Shown piece by piece: positions 1 to 13,027 of a stretch of DNA of 64,000 bases. The stretch comes from Bigelowiella natans CCMP2755 (taxonomy: Eukaryota; Cercozoa; Chlorarachniophyceae): positions 54,925 to 118,924 of the forward strand of contig ADNK01001587.1 of assembly GCA_000320545.1 (NCBI GenBank), in the 5' to 3' direction. Made by a program: the position numbers and the translations under genes. The notes beneath the pieces were generated by a model that saw nothing but the letters and a program-made list of their open reading frames with translations, was not told where the DNA came from and did no database searches. Positions within the stretch are counted from its first letter, which is position 1, and each line of letters starts with the position of its first letter.

Positions 1-156
1 ATCATTTTGCAAATAGGGTTGTCATGAATCACATTGACATCGCTACTACTATTCTCATCAACACCGTCATGCCATTATAATCGTTATCGTCCTTTATTTT
101 TAGCACTACTTTTATCGTTCTCATTGCCACCCTCGTCATCCCATATTAAAAAATAG

Positions 157-242
157 ATTGCCTTCAACACTAAGTGGTTTGCCCGCAAGTTTACACTCGA
201 AGGGAAAGTGGACACCGATCTCGCCTTCGAAGCGCTCGGGTA

Positions 243-276
<34 letters not shown>

Positions 277-279
277 AGA

Positions 280-314
<35 letters not shown>

Positions 315-367
315 GATGGTATACAAATACACATCTCAATCAAACACACACAAATACAAACACACAT

Positions 368-403
<36 letters not shown>

Positions 404-542
404 GCAAACACATAGATCTTGCGTTGGACGGTTTGGGTCCCTGCTTGTGAAGAGTAAGAAGGGCAACTATTACTATGTTCCTTGCGTTGGCAAAAGCGCA
501 ACTACCGATCTGTACAGGAGCATCAAGGTGCATGATTGCTAA
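157..542 (+). CDS. 3' end of an unrecognised spliced gene (partial)
   Basis: Two exons can be joined. One runs 157-239 after an AAATAG acceptor and ends in ..EALG before GT at 240. The other runs 416-542 after ACATAG and ends in TAA. The phases match: GG plus A makes a glycine codon. The intron between them consists almost wholly of (CA)n and (GA)n. The readable C-terminus is about 69 residues, basic, and ends YRSIKVHDC. It contains a GRFGSLLVKSKKGNYYYVP stretch that I do not recognise. The 5' part lies beyond or before base 157, in a stretch of TCATC-type simple sequence. Function is unknown. The exon model rests on clean splice signals and consistent phase only. Confidence 0.5.
238..400 (+). 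repeat. (CA)n-(GA)n-(CA)n microsatellite cluster filling an intron
   Basis: (CA)n at about 243-274 passes directly into (GA)n at 275-313, and a second (CA)n lies at about 370-400. Together they make up most of the intron at 240-415. Confidence 0.95.
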
Positions 543-706
543 AATCACCCCAGAAAAAGGATAGACATCATTTAGATTAATGCTGCATAGTATCACATTC
601 TACATCTCACATATCATATTGCTTGCATCAGACATCATGCCGGTCATACTGCATATTTCACACTTTGCATAGGATATGATATCGTTCATCGGATAAAATC
701 ATGCAC

Positions 707-748
<42 letters not shown>

Positions 749-1174
749 TGTATATTTGATATTATTCATCACAAATACATCATGAATACTTTGTTACCTT
801 CCCGAACATCATCACCATCCTCATCATAGGAAACTTGTGAGGAATGGGGCATGGGGTTGACGGAGAAGAAAAAGTTGGCAACGAGCTGGAAGATCAATGG
901 AGCTGTTACGGGAACACCAGCAGAGGTTCATCAAGTTCATCATCGCCACTGCTGTCGCCTTTGTAGTCAGCATCATCACCACCATTAGCAGCAGCATCAA
1001 TCACCACTGCCTTTGTCACTAGTGCCATTCTCGTCAATGATTGCATGATCGTTTATCTCAGGTTGACATTGAAGTGAACGAAGATGACTAACAAACCAAA
1101 GAACACTTTCACTCAGTTGCCTAGCTAGTCTACCAAGTGCCACCGTTTTCAGAGCACATGAGCGACATTTCAAA

Positions 1175-1225
1175 TGATAGACATGCAATACACAATATAT
1201 ATATAGTGTATTGCTGTGTCTATTA
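1175..1225. repeat. Palindromic element P1
   Basis: The left arm TGATAGACATGCAATACAC (1175-1193) and right arm GTGTATTGCTGTGTCTATTA (1206-1225) are near-perfect reverse complements around an AT-rich loop. The same arms recur at 1640-1700 in the opposite orientation, and in related form at 31068-31143 and 62436-62508. Confidence 0.75.
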
Positions 1226-1639
1226 TTCAAGCTAGCCTGCGACACATTCACTCAGGGTGCGATCTGAAGTCTGACAATCATCATGCAGCCTTGTTTGCGT
1301 CGACGCATGCTTTCGCCCTGCGCAACAATGAACACACTGCATTTGAACTTTCATTGTGTTGATCATTGTGGTCACGTGCACAGCCTGTGCACACACGGCC
1401 ACACACGATGTCGAAATGTTTGATTTCGAAATGAACGGAGTGTGAGAAAAGTCAGTGTAGTAGCCATTCCAATGTTTGTGAGAAACCCGCCATGCAAAAC
1501 TTCATCGTTTGACAATGAGCGCATGAGTCTGATGTCTGTCTAGCTGTGTGTGCAGCAAGCGGGGGATGCATGCGGCAGCGACGGTGCTGCCACCACGCGG
1601 CGGCTACGATGCTGTGCTTTCGCATAATCTGTGCGCACG

Positions 1640-1700
1640 ATAATAGACACAGCAATACACTACACATATGATATATGTTGTGCATTGCATGTCTATCATA
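1640..1700. repeat. Palindromic element P2 (inverted relative to P1)
   Basis: The left arm ATAATAGACACAGCAATACA begins at 1640 and the right arm GTGCATTGCATGTCTATCAT at 1680. The GACACAGC arm is now on the left, so P2 is the reverse complement orientation of P1. Together P1 and P2 bracket about 415 bp. Confidence 0.7.
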
Positions 1701-2040
1701 TGACAAGTTTTTGTGCTGCACCGCCTGCCTGCAAGCACCAGAGCATTGCCACATGCGGATCCCGTGCACTTGCACGAAACAGTGCTAGAGTGGGGTTCGT
1801 TTGCCTTCACAATGGTGATTGAGTCACACGTCAAGCTGCCCTTCATTTGCCGCCACAAGAAGAGCAAATTTACTTCACTAACTTACCCCTAACCCTTTAG
1901 CATCACCGGTTTCTCAGTGGCTGCTCCCGACTCCATCCCTCGTCTTCTGCGAGCACGTAGGAAACTCGCACAGAGTTATCAAGGGGAAAAAACAACCGTT
2001 TTCCCCTGTGCGACATACAAGCAACAAGCTTTTTCTCTAG

Positions 2041-2574
2041 TTTCATGAAGTATTTTATCATGTCGCAGAAACTAAAATAGAATTGGCTTCCGAATCAATT
2101 ATGTCGCACAGCAAAATCCAAAGGTGTTTGAAAAGTTCGGAGGGGTACCTCTTCGACAAATCTCCGGAGAAATGTTCTATCATTGTTCTTTGAGGATGTA
2201 TGGCTGCAATTATATGGAAAATGCAGGATATTTCGATAAAAACGGTGCAAATCCCGGATCCGAACTCGTGGTACAGGCCACATCTCAAGCCAGATAGGTT
2301 TTCACAGCCACCTGCCACACAGGAAGTGGAGGGAAGGAGGAAAAGAAGGAGGAAGAGAAGGAGGAGGAGGAAAGATGGTTTTAATACTCGAATCGTTTTT
2401 AAATATGCGTACTTACTTGATTCAGGTTGTGGAACGACTGACAGATGCTCCGTCTTATCTCTAGATCCGCGAAAAATAAGGCAATATCAATCCCATGCTG
2501 CTTCGATAAGAGCACCTTCATATTTCCCAATCGATAAAGACACAATATATGACCATGCTCCCACTGTTGCTTAG
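2041..2574 (+). CDS. Weak candidate coding segment, unknown
   Basis: After a TTTTTCTCTAG acceptor at 2040 the frame starting TTT CAT GAA GTA stays open to a TGA near 2190 and reads like protein (..ASESIMSHSKIQRC..). A second open frame, 2200-2574, reads ..IPDPNSWYRPHLKPDRF.., then an arginine/lysine-rich run, then ..YFPIDKDTIYDHAPTVA before TAG. The two could be exons of one plus-strand gene, but no convincing start or joining splice pair was found. The Arg/Lys run comes from a GGA/AGG simple repeat. Treat as a hint only; no family is recognised. Confidence 0.22.
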
Positions 2575-3248
2575 GGAAACTGGCTGCGTGCTTTCTCTTC
2601 TAGCCCTCCTCAAATTCAAGTTGGCTTGCCGAGTTCTGCTGAGCATATTGACCAGGCAAATAACCAATAACAAAGCATGGCCACACTTTCACAAAATATC
2701 AGATAGATAATTATAGATATCCGCAATAACTCACAAATGCGAGTGAGTACAAAAAGGGAGAGAGAGAGGGCGGAAGAGAGAGTTGAAAACTTCTGAGGAC
2801 ATAGGCGCACAAACATCGAACGCTCGCTTTGCCAAACAACATATATTGAATCGAGATGGGACCGCTATACATTCGATAATATCCACAATTCGCAATTAAA
2901 TCACTGACCACGTACATCTTCTGTATGGTACACGCACAGGTTTTCAAGCATGATTACATTCCGGTGAGTAATAGCCTGAGAATCGATAATACATAGCAAC
3001 AGTGAGTCTACTACAATTCCTTTGAGTGTTGGAGTAAAATGCGTGTTTTTGCATGAAAATTGCATTTGTACGAATAAAATGTTAACGAACAGATAACGTA
3101 ATGCGAAACACTTGGGTTGCACTTATTATTCTCTTTATCATACAAGATTCCAGAGCTGAAATTCAAGGATAACACATCCGGACAACCAAGTAAACTACAC
3201 GACAAAGAGGTAGTACGACGTTCTGAACGGATATTATTAGATTAGCAG
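2575..3248. other. Spacer upstream of the aminotransferase, nothing recognised
   Basis: AT-rich sequence with short purine-rich stretches. I see no exon, tRNA or repeat element. The promoter of the downstream gene presumably lies in its 3' part, but no motif can be defended. Confidence 0.4.
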
Positions 3249-3721
3249 ATGGAGAAGATCAAGCAGTATGAGTTATGCTATAAGTGAGAGTATGCTACGC
3301 ATTATGCACAATAATACTTATTGGTGTATCGATTTACACTTGAACAATTTGTTTATACATCAATATCTGTTGTTTTCAGAGCTGGAGCAAAGCAGAAGTT
3401 GATGAAGCACTTGAAGCAAACTGTGTCTTCGCATGGGGTCCGTCTGTGCGTTTTATCAACGAGAGCATATCATCATATCACTAGGATATAGTAGGGATGA
3501 GGAGGATGAGGAAGAGAGATTGACCTCAACACATCTCAAAGCAACCGTTAGTCAAACATTTAGCGGTGATGTGTGTGGATGTTATGGCAGGTCCTTCCAA
3601 CGCACTGCGCAACGCATGCCCTACAATGGTGCGGGGAGATGGTGTATGGCTATACGACAACGCTGACAAGAAGTAATACATGTATACAATTCATACGTGC
3701 ATACATGCATGCCACCATGTG

Positions 3722-3764
<43 letters not shown>

Positions 3765-4552
3765 ATTATTATGAAATAGCTAGTATACTAACAAAATAAT
3801 CCTCAGTATATGCAATGGATTCATAGCCGTTGCTCTTCTTATCTTGCCCCTCCCCTCTCCTTTCTTCGTGTCAACTGTTAATGACAGGTACTTGGATTGG
3901 AGTGCAGGTGCTGTGTGCTCGAATCTGGGAAATTCAATGCCAAAAGAAGTGAAAGAAGCGATGCAGGAACAAATGGTGATGACCCATGATGACGATGATG
4001 ATGATGAAGAAGAAGAAGAAGATGATGATGATATTAACGATGTCCTTACACCTGTCCGGTAGTATGATAACATGAATTGTGATGAGAAGATGATGATGAT
4101 GATGCTGATGATGATGATGGAACTTGGTAGGAAGCAGCGCCGTTTGTATACGGTGACCTAGCTGTGACGGAAGTACGAGCCAAGCTTTGTGCTCTTCTTG
4201 CCGATATATCCCCAGGAGATCTGAACGGATTCATCTTTGCTAGGTGATGGTTTATCATAGCGACAAGCGACTACAATGATGATAACGATGATGATGATGA
4301 TGATGATGATGAGCTAGCAATAATATGATGAAGCTCTCACAAATGATATTATTTACAATAAAAACAACAATGATATAGTTTCTTTCCCCTGCAATGACCT
4401 ATTGCGTACGTGCTGTGTCAGTGGAGGGGCCGAGGCCAACGAATGCGCTCTCAGGATGGCAAGGAGATACACTGGGCGGTACAAGATTATGAGCCGTTAT
4501 CGTTCATACCATGGAGGTATCAATACAAATTGTAACAGAAGTAGTAGTAGTA

Positions 4553-4584
<32 letters not shown>

Positions 4585-4838
4585 ATATGAATTTCTAATA
4601 GCAGTAACGACGATGACAAGTTTGCGATCGAGGGGACAGACATATCTGTATTATATTGTGTTGATGTGCTGCATATGTGTTCTTCCATTCCTCTTCTCTT
4701 TCTTTCTTTCTTTCTCTAGGTACCACATCGACGTTGGCAATGACTGGTGATCCGCGCACATGGGCAACCGATACGCAAACCACTGGATTTGTGAAGATCC
4801 CTGATCCATTCCCCTTTTCCTACTCCTGGGGTAAGTAA

Positions 4839-4869
<31 letters not shown>

Positions 4870-5832
4870 AGAAATATAGCATCATTATCATCATTGTCAT
4901 CATTATCATAATTATCATATCATCACCATTGAGCCATTGACGACTACTACGCACGTAATGATAAATAATGGGAATAATCATAAATACATAAATAACCGCA
5001 GGTGGCGACTCAGAGACCGCTGCTAAGAAAGCATTGGACGCTCTACACGAGCAGGTTGGCTATTGACATGATGCCGTGTTTTCTAACTTATTCTCCATTT
5101 GAGAATGCGCATGCACCTTCAAATCAACTAGCCTTTGTTGTGCTCTTTTTCCCCCTTACTCATCATCATCATCATCATCGTCATCATTCTCACTATTTGA
5201 ATTACTCTCAGATATTGATGGAAGGGCCTGAAAGCATAGCAGCAATATTCATGGAATCAATTACCGGCAGCAACGGCTGGCTGCTGCCTCACCCTACCTA
5301 CATGCAGGTACTATCATGGAGGATAATGTGTGTTCTCTTGGTAGTCTCGTCTGGTGCCAATTATATGCTTTTGTCCCAGTCACTTCTTACCATACATTAC
5401 TCTACTGCTACTGCGAAATGTAAACGACATATATTTATGAAAATTTTGCTAATATCATTATATATAGCCTTAATTCCCTCATCTGACTTGTTTGGTTATT
5501 ACGTGTTGTATTATTTATCTACCAGGGTGTACGTGCTCTGTGTGATGAGTATGGTATTCTCATGGTCGCTGACGAGGTGATAATTATTCAAAGATGATGA
5601 TGATGATGATGATAATGATGATGATGATGATGATGATGATGTGGGTATTATTATCTGATATGCGAGTGAATAACTTGCTGCTGCTAGGTAATGACCGGAT
5701 TTGGAAGGACGGGGCAGCTCTTCGGTTTCCAAAACTTTCCAGGAGTCATCCCTGATATGTTTACGGTAATAGTAGTAATAGTAGTAGTAGTTGTAATAAT
5801 AATAGTAGTATCATCGTGATTTCATGATGATA

Positions 5833-5864
<32 letters not shown>

Positions 5865-6415
5865 AGCTAGAACCACAGCATCCACCAACAATCATATTCG
5901 TTTGTGCGAATTTCAATGATACTGCTAGTACAGTACTCGGATGAATTGCGTGTGAGAAAAGAAGTTCATCTTCGGCGTCTTACAGCTCTCATTATCATCA
6001 TCGCTATCATCATCATCATCATCATTATCATCATCATCACCATCATCGTTCCTTCATTCATTCCTGGAGGCTACCACTGCTTTTTATAATTATTATCATC
6101 ATTTTTGTCAAAAGTCATCCCTACATTTTTATTATTATCACTATTATTCTCAATTGTTTCAAAGCAGCCACCCCAATCTTGCTCTCTCTTGTGATGACAA
6201 CACACACATTGATACTACTGTTACTACTATGATATCTTAGTTTGCCAAAGGGGTTTCAGGAGCATTCCAACCTCTCAGTGGTGTAGGTAGTAACCAAGAG
6301 CATTAGCAGCAACCAACAGTAGTAAGTAGTCGTGGAAGTAGTGGGAGCAGCACGCACTTCATGAGGGCTCTCCTTCCGATTGAATTCGTGTTATTTTAGT
6401 ATCACGCCATTCAAA

Positions 6416-6465
<50 letters not shown>

Positions 6466-6634
6466 TGATTTTGATTCATAATGAGCAGTTTGCAATAACG
6501 ACACCACCCCATCATATTCCAGGCATGTCGGACAAAATCTTTGATTTCTACCGTACCAACGCTCCAGCATATGGTTCTACTTACTCAGGTGATTTCCCCC
6601 TCTGTCCTCTATCTTCCTTTTTTTCCCCCTTTTC

Positions 6635-6686
<52 letters not shown>

Positions 6687-7614
6687 CTCTCTTTTGAGTG
6701 GAGAGTGTTGGTCAGTGAAGAGAGAACACTAACATGATCTAACATCCTTAATCTCAATTTGAAACATGCAATAATATCGTGTTATCATGCCCCTTCTTCG
6801 CCATTGCAGGACACCCAATTCCAGTTGCATGCGGATATGCGGTAGTAGCACATCCTCATCATCATTCTCATTGTTTCATACCTGATGATGATCCTCAACC
6901 CGGTTGTTAGGTGGTGAAATACATCCTTGAAAACGATATTCCTGGCCACGCCAAGAAAATGGAGGCAACCCTTGCTGAAGGTTATGATACTGCTACGCAC
7001 ATCAAAAATAATGTGAAAAATGTGCAGCAGCCAGCCAGCACATTATCATCTCAACTTGTCGGCGTCTCCCTTTCTCCAGGTCTTGCTCGGTTGGTCGCAA
7101 CACATAAATCAGCGAAACAGGCGCGTGTCATCGGTCTAGCTGGAGGTACATATTCTCAATAGTAGCCTAATTATAGCGTGTCATCGGTCTAGCTGGAGGT
7201 ACATATTCTCAATAGTAGCCTAATTATAGCGTTGTTATCAATAGCAAACAGTATTATGGAGAGTCCATACTCACAATTCATATTCTTTGCTTTTCCTCTT
7301 CCTCCTGCTCCTCCTATTCGCTATTACTACTACTACTACTACTACTACCACTATCCACCCCCTCACCATAGGTGTTGATATCGCTGGTCTAGATGGCTCA
7401 TCTTTAATGAAGATGCATCAAACTCACCCAGCAGCGGGATACTTCAAGAAGTATGGCGTCTTCTTTTACCACTGTTGCTTACATGCAATCGATATGAGTA
7501 AAAGAAGGAGAAGAAGACTTAATTTTGACGTATTAGTTAGATCCTACGTTCCTGCGTTAGGGTTGTTTATTTATGCCAAGTAGTAAACCACTCCGACTAT
7601 TCTTTTTGGAATTC

Positions 7615-7688
<74 letters not shown>

Positions 7689-8050
7689 CCTCAACCGCTT
7701 AATCCCCTACCTTTCCTCTTTCTCTTTCCTCACCTAGTCGTCTGAAGGAAGAAGGTCTTATTACGTTGGTCAGAGGGCACCACATGCATTGTACTCCTCC
7801 TTTGATCATATCAGAGGTATGATGATGATGATGCAGCAGCAGCACTCAGCAGAAACACTAAATCAATGCCGATGAAAATGATGATGATGACGGTGAGCAG
7901 GAATAGAAAAAGAAGATAAACTTTTTTAAAAACGTATCATAGATTTATTTTGCTTTATTGTCTTATTAGAGCGAAATAACAACTGGCATTGATATTCTGG
8001 ACAAGTGCTTTGGTGACCTAGATGCATTTCTTCAGCAAGACTCTTCTTAA
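3249..8050 (+). CDS. Class III PLP-dependent aminotransferase, 18 exons
   Basis: It transfers an amino group from an amine or omega-amino acid to a keto acid using pyridoxal phosphate (family knowledge; the substrate is not readable here). Exons as read: 3249-3283, 3382-3437, 3591-3672, 3888-3975, 4131-4243, 4422-4516, 4720-4830, 5002-5054, 5212-5307, 5526-5576, 5688-5765, 6241-6286, 6523-6588, 6810-6841, 6911-7145, 7372-7450, 7738-7816 and 7970-8050. All phases agree and give 491 residues, close to the family's usual 430-500. Landmarks: YLDWSAGAVCSNLG near residue 67, SGGAEANE (125-132) and SYHGG for the phosphate/ring pocket, the LMVADE aspartate (Asp259) that pairs with the pyridine nitrogen, and FAKGVSGAF with the Schiff-base lysine (Lys289). 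The C-terminal CTPPLIISE motif is present. The sequence resembles the taurine/beta-alanine:pyruvate branch, but that is not certain. The first exon is the least sure: its ATG is followed by GTGAGA, and the second exon's donor is an unusual GTCCGT. No N-terminal targeting peptide is obvious. Confidence 0.9.
3724..3757. repeat. (TA)n in intron 3 of the aminotransferase gene
   Basis: An uninterrupted TA dinucleotide run between exons 3 and 4. Confidence 0.95.
5589..6050. repeat. (GAT)n/(AGT)n/(ATC)n microsatellites in aminotransferase introns
   Basis: Trinucleotide runs at about 5595-5640 (GAT), 5767-5812 (AGT/AAT), 5829-5865 (GAT) and 5994-6050 (ATC/ATT). The exon at 5688-5765 sits between them free of repeats. 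Confidence 0.9.
6414..6700. repeat. (GT)n(GA)n and (CT)n tracts flanking an exon
   Basis: (GT)n passing into (GA)n at about 6416-6463, and (CT)n at about 6640-6690. They lie on either side of the exon at 6523-6588. Confidence 0.95.
7123..7228 (+). repeat. Exact 53-bp tandem duplication across an exon-intron junction
   Basis: Bases 7123-7175 are repeated without change at 7176-7228. The unit covers the last 23 coding bases of the exon ending at 7145, the donor G|GTACAT and 30 intron bases. The second copy therefore carries a second, identical donor at 7199. Confidence 0.97.
7615..7690. repeat. (CT)n then (GT)n tract
   Basis: (CT)n at about 7617-7651 followed after a few bases by (GT)n at about 7656-7688, in the intron before the exon at 7738. 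Confidence 0.95.
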
Positions 8051-10475
8051 ACACAGACTAAAGAAATGAAGTATGAGAGTGAAGCATTGTATGTGCCCAA
8101 ATCTTCATGGGAAACAACTCTCAGCTAAATTTAGTTACAGTAAATTAGTAATATGTAGCAGACATAGGATGTATGAAAGGTAACAGATGGATGCTTGGTT
8201 AGGCGTTCTCATCCTGTCCGCCATGCACACATGCTAGCATGTAAAAACGGGCAGCGCATATATGCACTAGATCTAGAGATGTAGCCATTTATCATGTCTT
8301 GCAGAGGTGCGACGTGTGTCCATGCAATGTGGACCATGCCAGTCTAGCAGTGTGCATATGAAGAGTACGTACGCTAGTACGATACGATCGATGCGATATG
8401 TGCATGCATTCGTCTCTGCGCAGCATTTCTAGCTAGACGCGCGCGTGCTACTAGCTAGCACGATTAATGGTGCTGCTGCAATAACCGCATCATGCATCGT
8501 GGGCTAAATGGGCAGCATGGATCGGAGTCGATCCACCATGCATGCGCGCATGCATGCACACATCACATGTCGACGACAGTGTAACTTAATGGTACACCGC
8601 TGGGACGACAAAATTAGACAAAATCGCACTCCTGACATCCGCGCTAAATTGTTTTGTTTAGGTAAAATCACCTCATTTAATTGATTTTTTGTTCTTTAAT
8701 TTGGACATGAATTCCAGTTTTCAAAATCTCAAAAATTGAATTTCTCCAAAACTAGACCATTGCGGCACTCAGGGCCAGTGCATTCATGTGCAGCTTCGCA
8801 TGCTGCTCCTTGTGATGTGTTCCACGAATGCTTGGCGAGCATTTTAACCTTCCGGTGTACCCGCCCTGCGTGGGGGCAAGTTGCCACTACATGCTCGACA
8901 CATGTCGTGTGATGACATGTGCCGCGTGCGTGCACCATGCATGCCATGTGCATGGACACATTTGTGCTGTGCGCATGCTAGCGATAGCATGGCTGCACAT
9001 CAGTCTAGCAGTGCTAGAGTGCCACATTGTGTCGTCCATGATGCACATGTTAATTTCATTGGACCACAGCTAGCAGCTGCATGCGAATGCACAGTCCACG
9101 CGCTCGCACCCGCAGATGGTATGGCGGTATAGTACGTGGCCTATGCTGTGGCATGTGGTATTGCACATCGCAAAATAGCGTTCGCACAATCCGTGTCTAT
9201 CCGCCAGCCCATCAACCTCACGCAGCGCATAAACAAGCTTGTTCGTTGCGTTAACAAACTAAGAGAGAGGCACGCCTGCTTTCGATTCGTTACTGTAGCA
9301 AGCGTAGCAATAGCATTCTGCCCGCCCATGCACGTGCAACGCAATTTTAACTTTCAGAGCATCGATCACTGTTTGCTAGCTAATGATGACTATCATCATC
9401 AATTGCATTCGCTTTTCGCTAATGTATCAAGGAAAATTGGAACGCACGATCGTAGCATGGTGCATGATAAACATACTGCGCTTCAGACAACGGACACATA
9501 TGTGGATGAGGATGCCCACCGTATGCACATGCATGTTATGTGCACAGCATGTTGTTAGGGTTGGGTTTTTATGTGAAAATCTTATGCATACAAGGGAAGT
9601 AAATTCCCAAAACGAGAACTCAAAACTATAGGCCTTCTTGCAACACAACGGACGCATCAAACACTTTCCTGACTTATGCTATCTGCAGTACCCTTTTCTG
9701 CACCATGTCCTTTCAAAATGGAACCTAAATAATAACACACACACACAAATAACCAGGAAGGCGTGAATGAGACAGCAGAGAACCGTTCTAAACATTATAG
9801 GAATATACGAATAGGCGAAGCAACTGGTGTGTCGTCAGAGTAAGCTGCGAAATATATACATTCTAAAAAGATTTGTAAATTATGATAATCTTACTTAAGA
9901 AAGGTTTGGCAACTTCTGAGTCGTCTTCCGCTGTGTCCATGTAGGATACAATCTGTTGTAGTTGTAGGAGGAAGAAGAAGAGATAAATACGAAAGGAGAT
10001 ATTAATTCTCACATTACTACTGTTAACTTTGAGTTAATGATAAGGGTGTAGATTTCGTGTCCTACGTGCTGCAAAATACTTCTACATGACTACCTCCTTC
10101 TTCCTTATAGTCATTCGTTTTTCATTGTAAACCACGTACGAGTGTGCTACGAATAAAGATAAAAGAGACTGATGAAAAGAGAAATGTCTCCTCATGGGTA
10201 GAATTCATATAAATCTATCGATTGTCAATGGAATTCTCCCAATATTATTCTTGGCGTGTTGGATGCCTATTTGTATGGAATCTAAGGGTAAGATTTGTTC
10301 TTAACCCATCCACATTCATTGTTCTGCTTCTCTACTACGCTTGCTACTTCCACTACTACTGCTGTTACTTGTACTACTCCTAACATACTCTAACACATCA
10401 TTTCTTGACACCTGCGAAGGCCATACTGGTGATGATAATACCAGCGATGGAAAGTGGCGCTGTGCTCTAATGATA

Positions 10476-10554
<79 letters not shown>

Positions 10555-10577
10555 CACAATCCATTTTATAAGCTAGA

Positions 10578-10622
<45 letters not shown>

Positions 10623-10696
10623 GAGAGGGATGAGGGGGGAAGGGTGGAGGAGAAGAGAGAGTTCATAATACAATATCCTATCAGATGTAGCGCGCT
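8051..10696. other. Convergent spacer with TGCA-rich block B
   Basis: It lies between the 3' ends of the aminotransferase (+) and transporter (-) genes. From about 8140 to 9650 the sequence is rich in CATGCA, TGCATG, GCTAGC and GTGCAC words, with two copies of the shared word GTCTAGCAGTG (8342-8352 and 9003-9013). Open frames here (for example 9136-9558) have no recognisable protein features. From 9700 to 10680 the sequence is ordinary and AT-rich, with (TA)n tracts at about 10480-10555 and (GA)n at 10583-10618. Confidence 0.6.
10478..10618. repeat. Two (TA)n tracts and a (GA)n tract downstream of the transporter gene
   Basis: (TA)n at about 10479-10510 and 10519-10551, then (GA)n at 10583-10618, just beyond the proposed stop of the minus-strand gene. 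Confidence 0.95.
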
Positions 10697-11539
10697 CTAT
10701 GTTACGAAAATTGCATTTCTATATCTTTGGACTCGCGTTGATTTAAGTACTGCTAGAGCAAAAGCAACCTGTTTGAAGAAAAGATATGATAATGCAATAG
10801 TAACACCAGTCTTGAAACCCTTAGAGGACAGGAAGAAGTAGTAATTTGATGAAGAAGAACATGTATTAGAAACCATTAACGTAAAGCGGTGGATTGATGG
10901 ACGATGACAAAAGTAACCACAGAGACAATCAGCCGTTTCGAGTGGAAATAGGCATCATTATCTTGAATATTCTTGACAAACTAATGACTTTCTTGAAGTA
11001 TGAGCATAATGGAAGAAGATGCTACTACTACTAAGGATCATTATCATGATCACAGAAAATTCTACGATACAAATCTTGTTGGCCGCTATTATTTTACCCC
11101 TGCGACTGCGAAGTAAACACTTGATGTGTACTTTATCAAAGCAATCTAGGGGGAGGGTTGGCACACGAGATAACAAGTATTTTGTCATATTTCTTTCCGC
11201 TCACTTTAGTTGCAATTGCGATCATGATTTCAAAGTAATCTGTCGTTCATATCTGTTGTCTTCCACCTCCTCTCCCTCCTCCCACTTCTCCTCTGACTAC
11301 TTTTTCTTCTACTGATCTTATCATTACTACCGAGGTAAGATTATACGCTACGGCCATTGTGCATCCAGCAAGAAGAAGCAGCATCACATGTAACCATCCA
11401 TACTATTCGTGGTCCGTAATCAAAGGTAAATTAGAATAATGAAGTACACAAAAAGTAGTATTTCATCGAAGCAATTTACCTTCTCTACAGCGTCAACAAA
11501 CATCGGGAGATCTCCCATCATTAGCGACACTGGAACTAA

Positions 11540-11578
<39 letters not shown>

Positions 11579-12989
11579 GGTTAGGAAGATGTTATTTACG
11601 CTTCATATAATAAATACAGCAGCAGTCTCTCCTAATTATTGTGAACTACTACTGTTGTTGATTGTTGTTGGTTTTGTTTTGTTTTTACATAGGAGAATGA
11701 TGGAAGGAATAGAAGTATAGAGAAGAATATCCAGAACTTGCAGTACAACTCTTTGTCCACCAAGGAAAAATCCAGTCAGTACCAACTGTGGAAACAACAA
11801 AGACAATGTCCATCATCTTTGAATTATACCAAGTTTCTTATTCTTCTTATTCTTCTTGAAAATAAAAGCTCAAATTTCCTTTTCTGTGACCTGAAATGTG
11901 CTTCCAAGAATGGAAGACAGGCAGAGCGACACTCCGATAAACTCAAAATCCTTTAATAATAATTTTGTACAAACGAGCCTCAGAAGAAGAAAGTCATTTA
12001 TGCTCATAACTGCGGAGGATGATGGTAGGTACATCGTATTTAGGATCATCATCTTTGTCTATACGGAAATTAGCGGACAATGACTACAAAAGTACTACTA
12101 CTACTACTACTCTGCTACAATGACTACCGTTGAAGTTGCAACCCCCAAGACTAGTCCAAAGCAGAGAATGGCTAGAGTGCTCTTTGTTTACCAAAATAGG
12201 CAGCAGCATATGATTACACCCATCAGCGTCAATGTCATCTCCATCATCTCCATCATCTCCATCATCATTATCATCATCCTTTATAGAAAGATATGAACAT
12301 GTCCGAAATCATGTTTGATGACGCTACTACCATGTTTGCCAGTGAGTATCTTTTTCCCTCCACAAAGTAGGCGACAAGAGCAACGGTCACAGGAGACATT
12401 GATCTATTTATAAGTTGTACGGACTATTTGCTCTATGTAGCATAAGTTGTATAGTGAAAAGTAACGAAATCATCATTCACAAGTAAACAATTATTTGGTG
12501 ACTTGGTTCTATTTACTTAGTTGTACCGTATCATTTGGTTGATGGCAATTGAGCAGAACATAAGTGAGACGTTGTTGAGCGCAATGGAAAGGACGAATCC
12601 GAAAGGGATAATTAGGAGCTTGCAAAACATCGCTGTCATCACATCAGTTATGTTGATGAATATGTCATATATCACGTAACTCAACGAAGGAAAGGTAACA
12701 AATCTCAACAGTGTAGTAGGAGGCATGAATAGCTGTGATGATCTTAACAAAAAGAAGTAGGGAAGAAGAGAGAGAGAGGGAGATGCTGACAAATGATACA
12801 TAAATGTGTGTTTGTTTGCACAAAGTAAGGATATATCGCACTGATTCTAATGTGTGTTTGTTTGTAGGGTGTATCGCTCTAATTCTAAGTTTGATCAAAA
12901 CTCTACAAAGTACTACAAAAGTATGATGACGTTTGTTATTTTAATTCATGCACGCATTACAACTATTATTCTTCCCGTTTCGATATCAT

Positions 12990-13027
<38 letters not shown>

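Larger units (their letters stand above)
543..2040. other. Spacer with (TA)n tract and TGCA-rich block A
   Basis: No exon was recognised. It holds a (TA)n tract at about 711-745, then from about 1000 to 1860 a block with more G+C and many TGCA, CATG and GTGCAC words and no long microsatellite. Two palindromic elements (1175-1225 and 1640-1700) and one copy of the shared word GTCTAGCTGTG (1538-1548) lie in this block. Confidence 0.6.

Noticed and set aside
200-470. Several overlapping open frames through the CA/GA repeats
   Set aside because: Thr-His, Arg-Glu, Cys-Val and Ser-Leu repeats are translations of microsatellites.
1876-1900. Telomere-like CCCTAACCC
   Set aside because: A single unit (ACCCCTAACCCTTT) within ordinary sequence, not a tandem array.
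9136-9558. 140-codon open frame in block B
   Set aside because: Cys/His/Met-rich reading of the TGCA words. Overlapping frames are open too, and no motif or splice context supports a gene.
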